A DNA stretch of 20,604 nt from Actinobacteria bacterium UBA6100 (GTDB lineage Bacteria > Actinomycetota > Coriobacteriia > Anaerosomatales > Anaerosomataceae). The DNA is taken from contig DIWS01000019.1 of assembly GCA_002423585.1 (NCBI GenBank), positions 119,386-139,989 on the forward strand, read 5' to 3'. This document shows, one piece after another, positions 1-7,713 of this stretch. A model generated the notes under the pieces. That model saw only the letters and a list, made by a program, of their open reading frames with translations. It was not told the DNA's origin and did not search any database. The position numbers were made by a program, and so were the translations under genes. The first letter of the stretch is position 1, and every line of letters begins with the position of its first letter.

Positions 1-330
1 GCCGAGATGAAGCACGGTCCGATCGCGCTCATCGACGAGAAGACGCCCACCGTCTTCCTGGTGCCACAGGACTCCATGTACGACAAGACGATGGCGAACC
101 TCGAGATGATCCGGGCGCGCAAGGGGCCGATCATCGCGCTCGCCACCGAAGGCGACACGCAGATCGGCAAGCTCACCGAGGACGTCATCTACCTGCCGAA
201 GCAGCAGGAGGAGCTGACCCCGATCCTGGCCAGCGTGCCGCTCCAGCTCCTCGCCTACCATCTCGCGGTCGCGCGCGGCTGCGATGTAGACAAGCCGCGC
301 AACCTCGCCAAGAGCGTGACCGTGCTCTGA
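1..330 (+). CDS. glmS: Glutamine-fructose-6-phosphate aminotransferase (isomerizing), C-terminal fragment
   Basis: Only the last 109 codons are present; the reading frame is open from base 1 and the gene begins outside the window. GlmS converts fructose-6-phosphate and glutamine to glucosamine-6-phosphate, the first step toward UDP-GlcNAc for the cell wall. The fragment belongs to the second SIS (sugar isomerase) domain: it opens with AEMKHGPIALID, the conserved segment of the sugar-phosphate site, and ends in DVDKPRNLAKSVTVL, the typical GlmS C-terminal tail whose lysine contributes to the isomerase site. The ATG at base 7 is an internal methionine, not a start. It converges on rpsI and is closed by the hairpin that follows. 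Identification is very secure; nothing can be said about its promoter or 5' regulation from this window. Confidence 0.96.
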   Translation, partial: AEMKHGPIALIDEKTPTVFLVPQDSMYDKTMANLEMIRARKGPIIALATEGDTQIGKLTEDVIYLPKQQEELTPILASVPLQLLAYHLAVARGCDVDKPRNLAKSVTVL

Positions 331-350
331 GGTCGGGAGCGCTGAATGAA

Positions 351-386
351 GAACGCCCCCTCGGCCATACGGCGGAGGGGGCGTTC
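351..386. terminator. Bidirectional hairpin terminator between glmS and rpsI
   Basis: A perfect 12-bp inverted repeat (GAACGCCCCCTC at 351-362, GAGGGGGCGTTC at 375-386) encloses an inner GCC/GGC stem with an ATAC loop at 367-370. It lies between two convergent stop codons, 20 nt after glmS and 43 nt after the rpsI stop. Read on the minus strand the stem is followed by TTCATT, so a short U-rich run continues from the 3' arm; on the plus strand there is no real U tract. It can plausibly end both transcripts, with better support for the rpsI direction. Confidence 0.85.
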
Positions 387-429
387 GTGCGTTCTGGCTG
401 GTCTGCCGCCGCCCGAGGCGGCGCAGATG

Positions 430-828
<399 letters not shown>

Positions 829-830
829 GC

Positions 831-1265
831 CTAGACCTCCAGGGTGATCTGACGGGGATTCTGGGCCTGATGCGGGTGCTCGGCGCCGCCGTACACCTTC
901 AGCTTCTTACCCATCGCCCGTCCGAGCGTGTTCTTGGGAAGCATGCCCTTCACGGCACCCTCGATGACCCGCTCCGGGCGCTTTGCGAGCATTTCGGAGA
1001 TCGAGGTCTCCTTGAGGCCACCCGGGAAACCGGAGTGGCGGTACTTCATCTTGGTGGCGAGCTTGTTGCCGGTGAGCTTCACCTTCGAAGCGTTGATCAC
1101 GATGACGAAATCACCGGTGTCGACGTTCGGGGTGTACTTCGGCTTGCGCTTCCCCTTGAGGATGGAAGCCACTTCGCTCGCCAGACGGCCGAGGGCGATA
1201 TCGGTGGCATCGACCAGCAGCCACTCGCGTTCCACCTCGCCGGGCTTGGCGTAATAGGTCTTCAA
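831..1265 (-). CDS. rplM: 50S ribosomal protein L13
   Basis: 144 residues, standard for bacterial L13, an early-assembling 23S rRNA binding protein. Recognisable segments include KTYYAKPGEVEREWLLVDA at the N terminus, the LGRLASEVA helix, GDFVIVINASKVKLTGNK in the core and GMLPKNTLGRAMGKKLKVY near the C terminus. The start codon is TTG (1263-1265), chosen because it gives the family N terminus and is preceded by a strong GGAGG six nucleotides upstream; no in-frame ATG fits. It is transcribed from the promoter at 1336-1364 with an untranslated leader of roughly 60 nt. In E. coli the rplM-rpsI operon is autoregulated by L13 through its leader; whether that happens here cannot be read from the sequence. 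Confidence 0.97.
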   Translation of the reverse strand: MKTYYAKPGEVEREWLLVDATDIALGRLASEVASILKGKRKPKYTPNVDTGDFVIVINASKVKLTGNKLATKMKYRHSGFPGGLKETSISEMLAKRPERVIEGAVKGMLPKNTLGRAMGKKLKVYGGAEHPHQAQNPRQITLEV

Positions 1266-1335
1266 AGGTTCCTCCGTAATGATGCTGGACGTTGTCGTTT
1301 TCCGAGTTCACGGGGCTCTCGAAACGAACCCTTGC

Positions 1336-1364
1336 AGTTTATCCGCGCACAGGTGGAGTGTCAA
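1336..1364 (-). promoter_or_regulatory. Near-consensus sigma-70-type promoter for rplM-rpsI
   Basis: On the minus strand a perfect -35 box TTGACA (plus-strand 1359-1364) is separated by exactly 17 nt from the -10 box TAAACT (1336-1341). It lies in the 147-nt gap between truA and rplM and would start transcription near position 1329, leaving a leader of about 60 nt before the TTG start of rplM. This is the strongest promoter match I found in the window and implies that L13/S9 can be made independently of the upstream ecf-truA genes. Confidence 0.85.
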
Positions 1365-1412
1365 CAAACGCCACCGGGCGTATCCATACCCTCGGATGAA
1401 GTCGGGCTCCGC

Positions 1413-2186
1413 TCAGAGCCAGCACTCGTCCGGGTACGTCACATGCCACAACGTCAGCCCGTGCGCAGGGGCCGAAGGACCCGCCGCCGCGCGATCACGC
1501 GCGGCGAGTGCGTCACCGAGCCAGGACGCCGCCCGACGGCCGTTCCCCACCTCCACCAGACTCCCGACGATGGTGCGCACCATCGAATGCAGGAAGGCGT
1601 TGCCCACCACGCGCACGCAGATCGAGTGTTCGCCCAGAAGCGTCTCGGGAGCGATGTCGATGACATCGAGCCTGCGATGCGTCCGCTTGCCTTCGGCCGA
1701 GGACGCCACGCAGAACGACTTGAAGTCATGCTCGCCGATCAGCATCCCGGCAGCCTCACGCATCGCACCGAGGTCGAGCGGACCCTTCACCCACCACGCG
1801 AGCGGCGCCAGGAACAGCGGCGGCACCGGCCCGGGCACGATACGGTAGCGGTACTCGCGCTCCACCGCCGAATGACGCGCACTGAAGTCCCCGGCGGCGG
1901 CTCGCGCGCCCGTCACCACGATCCCCTCGCCCACCAGCGCGTTGAGAGAGCGCAGGAGCCCGGAGTGATCGGCCCCGTCATCGCCGGCGTCGAAGCTGAC
2001 CACCTGGCCGAGCGCATGGACCCCCGCGTCGGTACGCCCCGCCCCGACGATCTCGACCTCACGCCGCAGGATGGTCGCCAGAGCGGACTCGATCTGACCC
2101 TGCACGGTGCGCTGCCCGGGCTGCCGGGCAAAACCCGCGAAACCCGCACCATCGTACGAGACCGTGAGCGCGATCATCGACGACAT
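1413..2186 (-). CDS. truA: tRNA pseudouridine(38-40) synthase TruA
   Basis: 257 residues, typical for TruA, which converts uridines 38-40 in the anticodon arm of many tRNAs to pseudouridine. The catalytic motif GRTDAGVHALG is present with the nucleophilic aspartate at about residue 53, following the N-terminal LTVSYDGAGFAGFARQPG strand-loop and the TVQG segment. The motifs EYRYRI, ARDRAAAG and the C-terminal LWHVTYP also fit the family. The chosen ATG (2184-2186) has an AAGGGACGG Shine-Dalgarno overlapping the end of ecfT; a second in-frame ATG three codons later is a possible alternative. It follows ecfT by 11 nt and is presumably co-transcribed with the ecf genes. Linkage of ecfT-truA-rplM-rpsI is a known Gram-positive arrangement. 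Confidence 0.97.
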   Translation of the reverse strand: MSSMIALTVSYDGAGFAGFARQPGQRTVQGQIESALATILRREVEIVGAGRTDAGVHALGQVVSFDAGDDGADHSGLLRSLNALVGEGIVVTGARAAAGDFSARHSAVEREYRYRIVPGPVPPLFLAPLAWWVKGPLDLGAMREAAGMLIGEHDFKSFCVASSAEGKRTHRRLDVIDIAPETLLGEHSICVRVVGNAFLHSMVRTIVGSLVEVGNGRRAASWLGDALAARDRAAAGPSAPAHGLTLWHVTYPDECWL

Positions 2187-2197
2187 GTCCGTCCCTT

Positions 2198-2995
2198 CTA
2201 GAGAACGACGCCGACGGCGATGAGCGCCGCCGCAACCGACAGGAGTACGAGCCAGTCCCGACCGGTCATGGCCGAAGCGTTCAGGCGCGTCCGTCCCTCG
2301 CCACCCCGGTAACAGCGGGACTCCATCGCCACGGCAAGGTCCTCGGCACGACGGAAGAGGTTCACGAACAGTGGCACCATCACCGGGACGAACGCCCGTG
2401 CGCGCTTGACCGGACCGCCCTCATCGAAGCGCGCGCCACGTGCGGTCTGCGCCACCAGGATCTTCTCGGCTTCCTGCGCCGTCGTCGGGATGAAGCGCAG
2501 CGCGATCGTGAGCATCATCGCCACCTCACCCGCGGGGAAGCCGAGCGCCGCCAGGGGACGCATGACCCGCTCGAGGCCGTCGGTCAGCTGGACAGGTGTG
2601 GTGGTGAGTGTGAGGAGGGACGTCCCGACCACGAGCAGGACCACGCGCAACACGAAGAAGACGCCCTCGCGCAACCCCCCCGCATCCACGGCGAGCGGGC
2701 CGAGCCGCACCAGCGCCACGGTCGCCGGATTCCATCGCAGCGCGTGAGCGATCAACGTGAAGCTCAGCAGGACCGTGAGCGCCTTGATGCCACGGAGCGC
2801 GATCCGCGCGGGCACCCGTGAGATGCGCAGCCCGAGCGCGACGCCGAGCGCCATCACCGCGAGCCCCGGGAAGCCGTCAACCAGGAACACCGCCGTCGTG
2901 AATGCGGCGACAAGCCCCATCTTGGTCTTGGCGTCGAGGGAGTGCACCGGCGACTCGGCGGGCACGTACTGCCCGAAAGTGACGGGGACCCTCAT
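2198..2995 (-). CDS. ecfT: Energy-coupling factor transporter transmembrane protein EcfT
   Basis: 265 residues, predicted integral membrane protein. EcfT is the scaffold that couples ATP hydrolysis by the EcfA1-EcfA2 pair to a substrate-binding S component during vitamin or metal uptake. The N-terminal SPVHSLDAKTKMGL is typical, followed by hydrophobic segments around residues 27-55, 72-86, 112-130 and 246-265. The cytoplasmic coupling helices carry the two family motifs: TARGARF (about 184-190) and AMESRCYRG (about 223-231). The ATG start overlaps the ecfA2 stop as ATGA (2992-2995), so the products are probably translationally coupled. No S component lies in this window, so substrate cannot be assigned; this layout is typical of group II ECF systems, where one energizing module serves several unlinked S proteins. 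Confidence 0.95.
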   Translation of the reverse strand: MRVPVTFGQYVPAESPVHSLDAKTKMGLVAAFTTAVFLVDGFPGLAVMALGVALGLRISRVPARIALRGIKALTVLLSFTLIAHALRWNPATVALVRLGPLAVDAGGLREGVFFVLRVVLLVVGTSLLTLTTTPVQLTDGLERVMRPLAALGFPAGEVAMMLTIALRFIPTTAQEAEKILVAQTARGARFDEGGPVKRARAFVPVMVPLFVNLFRRAEDLAVAMESRCYRGGEGRTRLNASAMTGRDWLVLLSVAAALIAVGVVL

Positions 2996-3822
2996 CGCTC
3001 CGCCCTCCGGGCCTGAGCGAGCACGCGCGCGGCGGCGAGCGGCTGGAGCTCCACGCGGTCGATCACCGCGCCGCGTTCTCGCGCGAGGACCTGCGCCTGC
3101 ACCACGTCGGGCAGCCGCAGTCCCGCGGCCAGGTATCCCTCGGGACGGTCGATGAGGTCGCGGACGTCGCCCTCGAACACCACACCGCCGGCGTCGAGCG
3201 CGAGCAGGCCGGTGGCGTCGCCGAGGAACTCGTCCGGGTCGTGCGTCACGACCGCCACTCCGGACGTGGCCCGCTCGCGGCCGATCGCAGCGAGGACGTC
3301 CCTGCGCCCGCTGTCGTCGAGCCCCGCCGTGGGCTCGTCGAGTAACAGATAGGGAGCCCGCATCGCGAGTGCGCCCGCGATCGCCCCACGGCGCGCCTCG
3401 CCACCCGAAAGCGTGAACGGCGAGCGCCCCCCGTATGCCACAGGATCGAGCCCGACCGAGGCCAGGGCCGCGGCGGCGACGTCTTCGGCAGCGTCGATCC
3501 CGAGGTTGCGCGGTCCGAACGCCACGTCGGCCATGAGGGTCTCGGCGAAGAACTGCGACTCCGGGTTCTGGAACACGATGGCCACGCGACCGCGCGCAAC
3601 CCGGGAGCGGGGCGCGTCACCATCCACCTCGACGTCCCCCGTACCCGGCTCCAGCAATCCGGCGAGCAACCGCAACAGCGTCGACTTGCCCGAACCGGTC
3701 ACCCCGGCGATGACCAGCAGGTCGCCTCGCTCAAGCGTGAGCCTGACGCCCCTCAGCGCCTCTATGCGGTACTCGGCGCCTGCGCTGTAGGTGTAGCCGA
3801 GATCGCGCGCTACGAGGGCCAT
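2992..3822 (-). CDS. ecfA2: Energy-coupling factor transporter ATPase EcfA2 (second ATPase)
   Basis: 276 residues, an ABC ATPase. It contains Walker A GVTGSGKST (about 40-48), Q-loop FQNPESQ (Q about 85), signature LSGGEARR (about 138), Walker B YLLLDEPTAGLD (about 158-169) with the catalytic glutamate, and the H-loop VVTHD (H about 194). The FAETLMADVAFGPRNLG segment after the Q-loop is characteristic of EcfA proteins. It pairs with EcfA1 to form the asymmetric nucleotide-hydrolysing dimer beneath EcfT. ATG start at 3820-3822; the gene overlaps ecfA1 by 13 nt and ecfT by 4 nt, supporting a single translational unit. The A1/A2 naming follows gene order and the A2-like FQ.PE.Q. segment and is somewhat conventional. 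All catalytic residues are intact. Confidence 0.94.
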   Translation of the reverse strand: MALVARDLGYTYSAGAEYRIEALRGVRLTLERGDLLVIAGVTGSGKSTLLRLLAGLLEPGTGDVEVDGDAPRSRVARGRVAIVFQNPESQFFAETLMADVAFGPRNLGIDAAEDVAAAALASVGLDPVAYGGRSPFTLSGGEARRGAIAGALAMRAPYLLLDEPTAGLDDSGRRDVLAAIGRERATSGVAVVTHDPDEFLGDATGLLALDAGGVVFEGDVRDLIDRPEGYLAAGLRLPDVVQAQVLARERGAVIDRVELQPLAAARVLAQARRAER

Positions 3823-4625
3823 AGCGACTCCACGACGCCCTCGGCGGTCACCGCATCGCGCGGGACGGCGATGCCCTCGCGTCGGAGCGCATCGGCGAGC
3901 ACGACGATCGGCGGGACATCGATCCCGAGGCTCCCCGCACGCGACGGATCGCCCACCAGCTCGACCGGGGTCCCGTCGTAGGCGATACGTCCATCGGCGA
4001 GCACGATCACCCGGTCCGCACCCAGCACGTCCTCGAGATGGTGTGTGATGTGCACGATCCCCACGCCGCGCGCGCGGAGTGCGGCGAGTGCTGCGAGGAC
4101 GTCGGCGCGTCCGGCTCCGTCGAGCATGGCGGTGGGCTCATCGAGCACGAGGTACGATGGCTTGAGCGCAAGCGCGCCTGCGATCGCGAGACGCTGCTTC
4201 TGCCCCTCCGAGAGCAGGTGCGGCTCGCGTCGCTCGAGCCCGGTGAGACCGACCGCGGCCAGGGCATCGTCCACGCGGACCCGCAGTTCCGCCGGTGGCA
4301 CGCCGAGGTTCTCCGGTCCGAAGGCGACATCCTCCTCGGCGACGGTCCCGACGATCTGGTTGTCGGGGTTCTGTTGCACGAACCCGACGCGGGAGCGGAT
4401 GGTCCAGACGGAGGCGTCATCGCCGGTGTCGATGCCGTCGACGCTCACCGTGCCGTCGGTCGGGAGCAGGAGTGCGTTCATCAGACGGACGAGCGTCGAT
4501 TTGCCCGAGCCGTTCGGGCCGAGAAGGCCGATGGTGCGGCCGGGCTCGACACGGAGCGAGACGCCGTCGAGCGCCGGACGCCTGGCGCCCGGATAGACGA
4601 AACGAACATCGCGCAGCTCGATCAC
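3810..4625 (-). CDS. ecfA1: Energy-coupling factor transporter ATPase EcfA1 (first ATPase)
   Basis: 271 residues, an ABC ATPase of the ECF family. Visible motifs are Walker A GPNGSGKST (about 36-44), Q-loop VQQNPDNQIVGTVAEEDVAFGPENLG (Q about 85), signature LSEGQKQR (about 138-145), Walker B YLVLDEPTAMLD (about 158-169) and H-loop ITHH (about 193-196). The QNPDNQ and LSEGQKQR variants are the classical EcfA1 signatures. The start is GTG (4623-4625), preceded by AAGGGGA at a sensible distance; it yields the family-typical MIELRDVRFVYPG. It begins 74 nt after the rplQ stop, a gap with a hairpin but no obvious promoter, so it may be read from the alpha operon or from an unrecognised promoter. 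Confidence 0.95.
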   Translation of the reverse strand: MIELRDVRFVYPGARRPALDGVSLRVEPGRTIGLLGPNGSGKSTLVRLMNALLLPTDGTVSVDGIDTGDDASVWTIRSRVGFVQQNPDNQIVGTVAEEDVAFGPENLGVPPAELRVRVDDALAAVGLTGLERREPHLLSEGQKQRLAIAGALALKPSYLVLDEPTAMLDGAGRADVLAALAALRARGVGIVHITHHLEDVLGADRVIVLADGRIAYDGTPVELVGDPSRAGSLGIDVPPIVVLADALRREGIAVPRDAVTAEGVVESLWPS

Positions 4626-4643
4626 ACAGTCCCCTTGACGACG

Positions 4644-4669
4644 GAGGGCCCCGCAATCGCGAGGCCCTC
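4644..4669 (-). other. Stem-loop in the rplQ-ecfA1 spacer
   Basis: GAGGGCC (4644-4650) pairs with GGCCCTC (4663-4669); inside it CGC (4652-4654) pairs with GCG (4659-4661) around an AATC loop. It marks the boundary between the alpha-operon ribosomal genes and the ecf module. No U tract follows on the minus strand, so it is at best a weak or partial terminator; it could also be an RNA-processing or 3'-end-stabilising hairpin. The ecfA1 Shine-Dalgarno lies about 10 nt beyond it. Confidence 0.5.
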
Positions 4670-4699
4670 GGTATATCGTGCGACCCTCGCGGGCCGATA

Positions 4700-5053
4700 C
4701 TAGTCGACGAGCTCCATGATGACCATCGGAGCAGCATCGCCCTTACGCGGACCGAGCTTGAGGATGCGCGTGTAGCCACCCTCCCGCTCCTTGTACCGCG
4801 GTGCGATGTCGTCGAACACCTTCTTCACCAGTGCCTGGTCGCCGAGCTCGGCGAGTGCCAGACGGCGGGAGTGGACGTCGCCACGCTTGCCCCAGGTGAT
4901 GATGCGGTCCACGAGGCTCCGCACCTCCTTGGCGCGGGTCTCAGTCGTCTTGATGCGCTCGTTGGCGAGCAGGGCACCCGCCAGGCTCCGGAGCATCGCC
5001 TTGGTGTGGCTCGCGTCGGTGCCGAGCTTGCGCCCTTTCTTCGCGTGTCTCAT
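4700..5053 (-). CDS. rplQ: 50S ribosomal protein L17
   Basis: 117 residues, matching the compact bacterial L17, which lies near the peptide exit side of the large subunit. The N terminus MRHAKKGRKLG and the following SHTKAMLRSLAGALLANERIKTTETRAKEVR are diagnostic, and the C terminus PRKGDAAPMVIMELVD is typical. ATG start at 5051-5053 follows the rpoA stop by 13 nt, the classic rpoA-rplQ ending of the alpha operon. The sequence is complete with no unusual insertions. Confidence 0.98.
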   Translation of the reverse strand: MRHAKKGRKLGTDASHTKAMLRSLAGALLANERIKTTETRAKEVRSLVDRIITWGKRGDVHSRRLALAELGDQALVKKVFDDIAPRYKEREGGYTRILKLGPRKGDAAPMVIMELVD

Positions 5054-5066
5054 CTCGTGCGTTCTC

Positions 5067-6005
5067 CTAGCCTGCGAGACCCAGGCCCATGGCCTGGAGC
5101 TTGTCTTTGACTTCCTCGATCGACTTGGCGCCGAAGTTCCGGATGTTCAGCAGGTCGGCTTCGCTGCACTCGGTGAGCTGGCCGATGCTGTTGACACCCT
5201 GTCGCTTCAGGCAGTTGTACGAGCGGACGGTGAGGTCCAGCTCCTCGATCGGCGTGTCGAGCACGCGGTCCTTCTCGTCCGGGATGGCCTCGAAGATGCC
5301 ACCCTCGGGAAGTTCGCCCTCGGCCTGCTCCATGAACAGCTGCGTGTGCTCGTTCATGATGTGGGCGGCACGGGCCACCGCATCAGCGGGCGTGATGGAA
5401 CCGTTGGTCTCCACCTCGAGGATGAGCTTGTCGTAGTCGGTGCGCTGGCCCACGCGCGTGTTCTCCACGACATACGTGCAGCGGATCACCGGGCTGAAGA
5501 TCGAGTCGACGGTGATGACACCGATGGGATCATCGGCGCGCTTGTTGCGGTCGGCGGACACGTAGCCGCGATCGACGCCGACGCGAATGCTCATCTCGAG
5601 CTTCGCACCCTTCTGTAGCGTCGCGATAACGTGCTCCGGGTTGGTCAGGTCGAACTCGGCGGGGACCTTGAGGTCCGCTCCGGTCACGACACGGGGGCCG
5701 CTCGCCGAGAGCGTCGCGACCGCGTCGCCCTCGCCGATGCCTGTGTCGCTGAAGACCAGGCCCTTCACGTTCAGGACGATGTCGGTGACGTCCTCGCGGA
5801 CACCCTCGATCGTCGAGAACTCATGCTGCACGCCCTCGATGCGGATCGACGTCGCCGCCGCACCCGTGAGCGAAGAGAGGAGCACCCGGCGCATCGAGTT
5901 GCCGAGCGTGTAGCCGTAGCCACGCTCGAGCGGTTCGACGACATAGCGCGCGGTCCGCGCATCGATCTCGTCGACGGTCACCTTCGGCCTCATGAACTCG
6001 GTCAT
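5067..6005 (-). CDS. rpoA: DNA-directed RNA polymerase subunit alpha
   Basis: 312 residues, normal for Gram-positive alpha subunits. Alpha dimerises to nucleate assembly of beta and beta', and its C-terminal domain binds UP elements and activators. The N-terminal domain includes RYVVEPLERGYGYTLGNSMRRVLLSSLTGAAATSIRIEGVQHEFSTIEGVREDV, the dimerisation and assembly region. After an acidic linker (about 225-240) the C-terminal domain shows LDLTVRSYNCLKRQGVNSIGQL and LLNIRNFGAKSIEEV, the helix-hairpin-helix fold with the DNA-binding arginine region. It lies between rpsD and rplQ with short gaps (31 and 13 nt), so it is made as part of the alpha operon. ATG start at 6003-6005. No anomaly. Confidence 0.99.
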   Translation of the reverse strand: MTEFMRPKVTVDEIDARTARYVVEPLERGYGYTLGNSMRRVLLSSLTGAAATSIRIEGVQHEFSTIEGVREDVTDIVLNVKGLVFSDTGIGEGDAVATLSASGPRVVTGADLKVPAEFDLTNPEHVIATLQKGAKLEMSIRVGVDRGYVSADRNKRADDPIGVITVDSIFSPVIRCTYVVENTRVGQRTDYDKLILEVETNGSITPADAVARAAHIMNEHTQLFMEQAEGELPEGGIFEAIPDEKDRVLDTPIEELDLTVRSYNCLKRQGVNSIGQLTECSEADLLNIRNFGAKSIEEVKDKLQAMGLGLAG

Positions 6006-6036
6006 GCTTTAAGCCTCCTTGGCTGGCAAGGCGTGG

Positions 6037-6663
6037 TTACTTCGAGTACAGCTCGACGATGAGCTGCTCGCGGATGGGTGCTTCGATCTGCTCGCGGGTC
6101 GGCAGCGAGAGCACGCGGCCCTGCAGCTTCTCCACGTCCACCTCGAGCCAGCCCGGGACCTCGATCTTGGAGGACGAGATCAGGGCAGCCTTGATGGCGG
6201 TCAGTTCCTTAGCCTTCTCGCCGACAGCGATCACGGCGCCGGGACGGACCCGGAACGAAGGGATGTCCACCTTGCGGCCATCCACGGTGAAGTGGCCGTG
6301 GCGGACCGTCTGGCGCGCCTCGTCACGCGACGATGCGAAGCCGAGGCGGTACACGGCGTTGTCCAGCCGCGTCTCGAGCAGGCGCAACAGGTTCTCGCCG
6401 GTGATGCCCGGCTGGCGGCTGGCCAGCTTGTAGTACGTGCGGAACTGCTTCTCAAGCACACCGTAGATGCGCTTGGCCTTCTGCTTCTCACGGAGCTGCA
6501 GGCGATACTCCGAGTCGCGCGGACGCTTCTTGCCGGCCTGGCCCGGCGGGTACGGGCGCTTCTCGATGCCACACTTGTCGGTGTAGCAGCGATCACCCTT
6601 CAGGAAGAGCTTTTCACCTTCGCGGCGGCACTGCCTGCAGTCCGCCCCTGTGTAACGTGCCAT
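6037..6663 (-). CDS. rpsD: 30S ribosomal protein S4, zinc-binding type
   Basis: 208 residues. S4 is a primary 16S rRNA binder that nucleates assembly of the small-subunit body and forms part of the mRNA entry helicase. The N-terminal region carries Cys9-x2-Cys12, Cys26 and Cys31, the four-cysteine zinc site of C+ S4 proteins. The S4 RNA-binding domain is visible at LLRLLETRLDNAVYRLGFASSRDEARQTVRHGHFTVDGRKVDIPSFRVRPG (about residues 90-145). In some bacteria S4 represses its own operon; no matching leader is evident. Its position between rpsK and rpoA separates this genome from Bacillus-type arrangements, where rpsD is elsewhere. ATG start at 6661-6663. Confidence 0.98.
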   Translation of the reverse strand: MARYTGADCRQCRREGEKLFLKGDRCYTDKCGIEKRPYPPGQAGKKRPRDSEYRLQLREKQKAKRIYGVLEKQFRTYYKLASRQPGITGENLLRLLETRLDNAVYRLGFASSRDEARQTVRHGHFTVDGRKVDIPSFRVRPGAVIAVGEKAKELTAIKAALISSSKIEVPGWLEVDVEKLQGRVLSLPTREQIEAPIREQLIVELYSK

Positions 6664-6684
6664 AGAGGTCGATCCTTCCGGAAA

Positions 6685-7086
6685 CTACACGCGGCGGCGC
6701 TTGCGCTGCCGGCAGCCGTTGTGCGGGACAGGGGTGCGGTCCTGAATGCTCGCCACTTCCAGGCCAGCGGCCTGAAGCGAGCGGATCGCGGTCTCTCGGC
6801 CGGAGCCGGGACCCTTCACGAACACCGTGACCTTGCGGACACCGTGCTCCTGGGCGAGCTTCGCGCACTGCTCGGCGGCAAGCTGCGCCGCGAACGGGGT
6901 CGACTTGCGCGAGCCCTTGAAGCCCACCTGGCCGGCGGACTTCCATGCGATCACGTTGCCCGAGGGGTCCGTGATGCTGATGATCGTGTTGTTGAACGTG
7001 CTCTTGATGTACGCCTGGCCCACAGCGATGTTCTTGCGCTCGCTGCGGCGTACGCGGGTCTTGGCGGTCTTCTTCTTGGCAGCCAT
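6685..7086 (-). CDS. rpsK: 30S ribosomal protein S11
   Basis: 133 residues. S11 lines the platform of the 30S subunit near the E site and the mRNA exit. Diagnostic segments are the basic N terminus KKKTAKTRVRRSERKN, AYIKSTFNNTIISITDPSGNVIAW, GFKGSRKSTPFAAQLAAE, the glycine-rich VFVKGPGSGRETAIRSL and the C-terminal DRTPVPHNGCRQRKRRRV. The ATG is 3 nt after the rpsM stop, so translation is probably coupled. Length and motifs are ordinary. Confidence 0.98.
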   Translation of the reverse strand: MAAKKKTAKTRVRRSERKNIAVGQAYIKSTFNNTIISITDPSGNVIAWKSAGQVGFKGSRKSTPFAAQLAAEQCAKLAQEHGVRKVTVFVKGPGSGRETAIRSLQAAGLEVASIQDRTPVPHNGCRQRKRRRV

Positions 7087-7089
7087 CTG

Positions 7090-7464
7090 CTACTTGCCCT
7101 TCTTCTTCGCGCCGATCTGGCGACGCGGGCCCTTGCGGGTACGCGCATTCGTGTGCGTCCGCTGCCCGCGAACCGGCAGTCCCTTGCGATGGCGAAGGCC
7201 ACGGTAGCAGCCGATCTCCATCAGGCGCTTGATGTTCTGGCTGACCTCGCGACGGAGGTCACCCTCGACCTTGAGGTTGCGGTCGATGTACTCACGGAGA
7301 CGGACCACTTCCTCCTCGGTGAGGTTCCGAACCCGCGTGTCGGGGCTGATGCCCGTCTCACGCAGGATCTGCTGCGAGGTGGTGAGGCCGATCCCGAAGA
7401 TGTAGGTCAAGCCGATCTCGACGCGCTTCTCGCGCGGGAGGTCGACACCTGAAATGCGTGCCAA
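7090..7464 (-). CDS. rpsM: 30S ribosomal protein S13
   Basis: 124 residues. S13 is in the 30S head and makes intersubunit bridges and tRNA contacts through its basic tail. The helix-two-turn-helix region LTYIFGIGLTTSQQILRETGI, the conserved YRGLRHRKGLPVRGQRTHTNARTRKG and the lysine-rich end GAKKKGK are all present. The start codon is TTG (7462-7464): it gives the canonical MARISGVDLP N terminus and has GGAGGGAG just upstream; no in-frame ATG is suitable. It follows rpmJ by 13 nt. Confidence 0.97.
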   Translation of the reverse strand: MARISGVDLPREKRVEIGLTYIFGIGLTTSQQILRETGISPDTRVRNLTEEEVVRLREYIDRNLKVEGDLRREVSQNIKRLMEIGCYRGLRHRKGLPVRGQRTHTNARTRKGPRRQIGAKKKGK

Positions 7465-7477
7465 AGCGCGCTCCCTC

Positions 7478-7591
7478 CTAGCCCTGCCGCTGCTTGTGGC
7501 GCGGGTTCTCGCAAATCACGAGCACCCGTCCATGACGGCGGATGATCTTGCACTTCTCACACATCTTCTTAACGGAAGGTCTGACTTTCAT
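7478..7591 (-). CDS. rpmJ: 50S ribosomal protein L36, zinc-binding type
   Basis: 37 residues, the classic L36 length. I translated it directly from the minus strand: it begins MKVRPSVKKMCEKCKIIRRH and ends ENPRHKQRQG. Cys11, Cys14, Cys27 and His32 form the C-C-C-H zinc site of the C+ type L36, which stabilises 23S rRNA near the L7/L12 stalk base. The ATG (7589-7591) is preceded by AGAAGGA about 7 nt upstream. It sits between infA and rpsM, its standard place in Gram-positive genomes. Confidence 0.98.
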   Translation of the reverse strand: MKVRPSVKKMCEKCKIIRRHGRVLVICENPRHKQRQG

Positions 7592-7713
7592 TGAATGGTC
7601 CTTCTGTTGTCGATCGAAGCTTCTATCTTATCGCCCAGCCGCAGGCGTGTTCTTTCGTACTGATGACTCTAACACGGTACCGGGTGTCTCCATGACCCCC
7701 CGGCACGCACCGA

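Noticed and set aside
1376..1391. Weak imperfect hairpin after truA (GGGCGTATCCATACCC)
   Set aside because: Only about five pairs plus a bulge and no U-run; not convincing as a terminator.
870..2201. Plus-strand open frame of 443 codons
   Set aside because: Antisense to rplM and truA and crosses the strong minus-strand promoter; no protein similarity.
4644..4669. Hairpin after rplQ as a full intrinsic terminator
   Set aside because: The stem is good but there is no U tract on the minus strand; listed only as a stem-loop.
6019..7452. Plus-strand open frame of 477 codons
   Set aside because: Antisense to rpsD, rpsK and rpsM; composition is that of a mirror frame and no family is recognisable.
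7592..7713. Possible promoter in the infA-rpmJ gap (TAAGAT)
   Set aside because: The -10-like word has only a weak -35 partner (AGAACA, 17 nt away), so I do not call it. I see no hairpin or ORF in this 122-nt gap.
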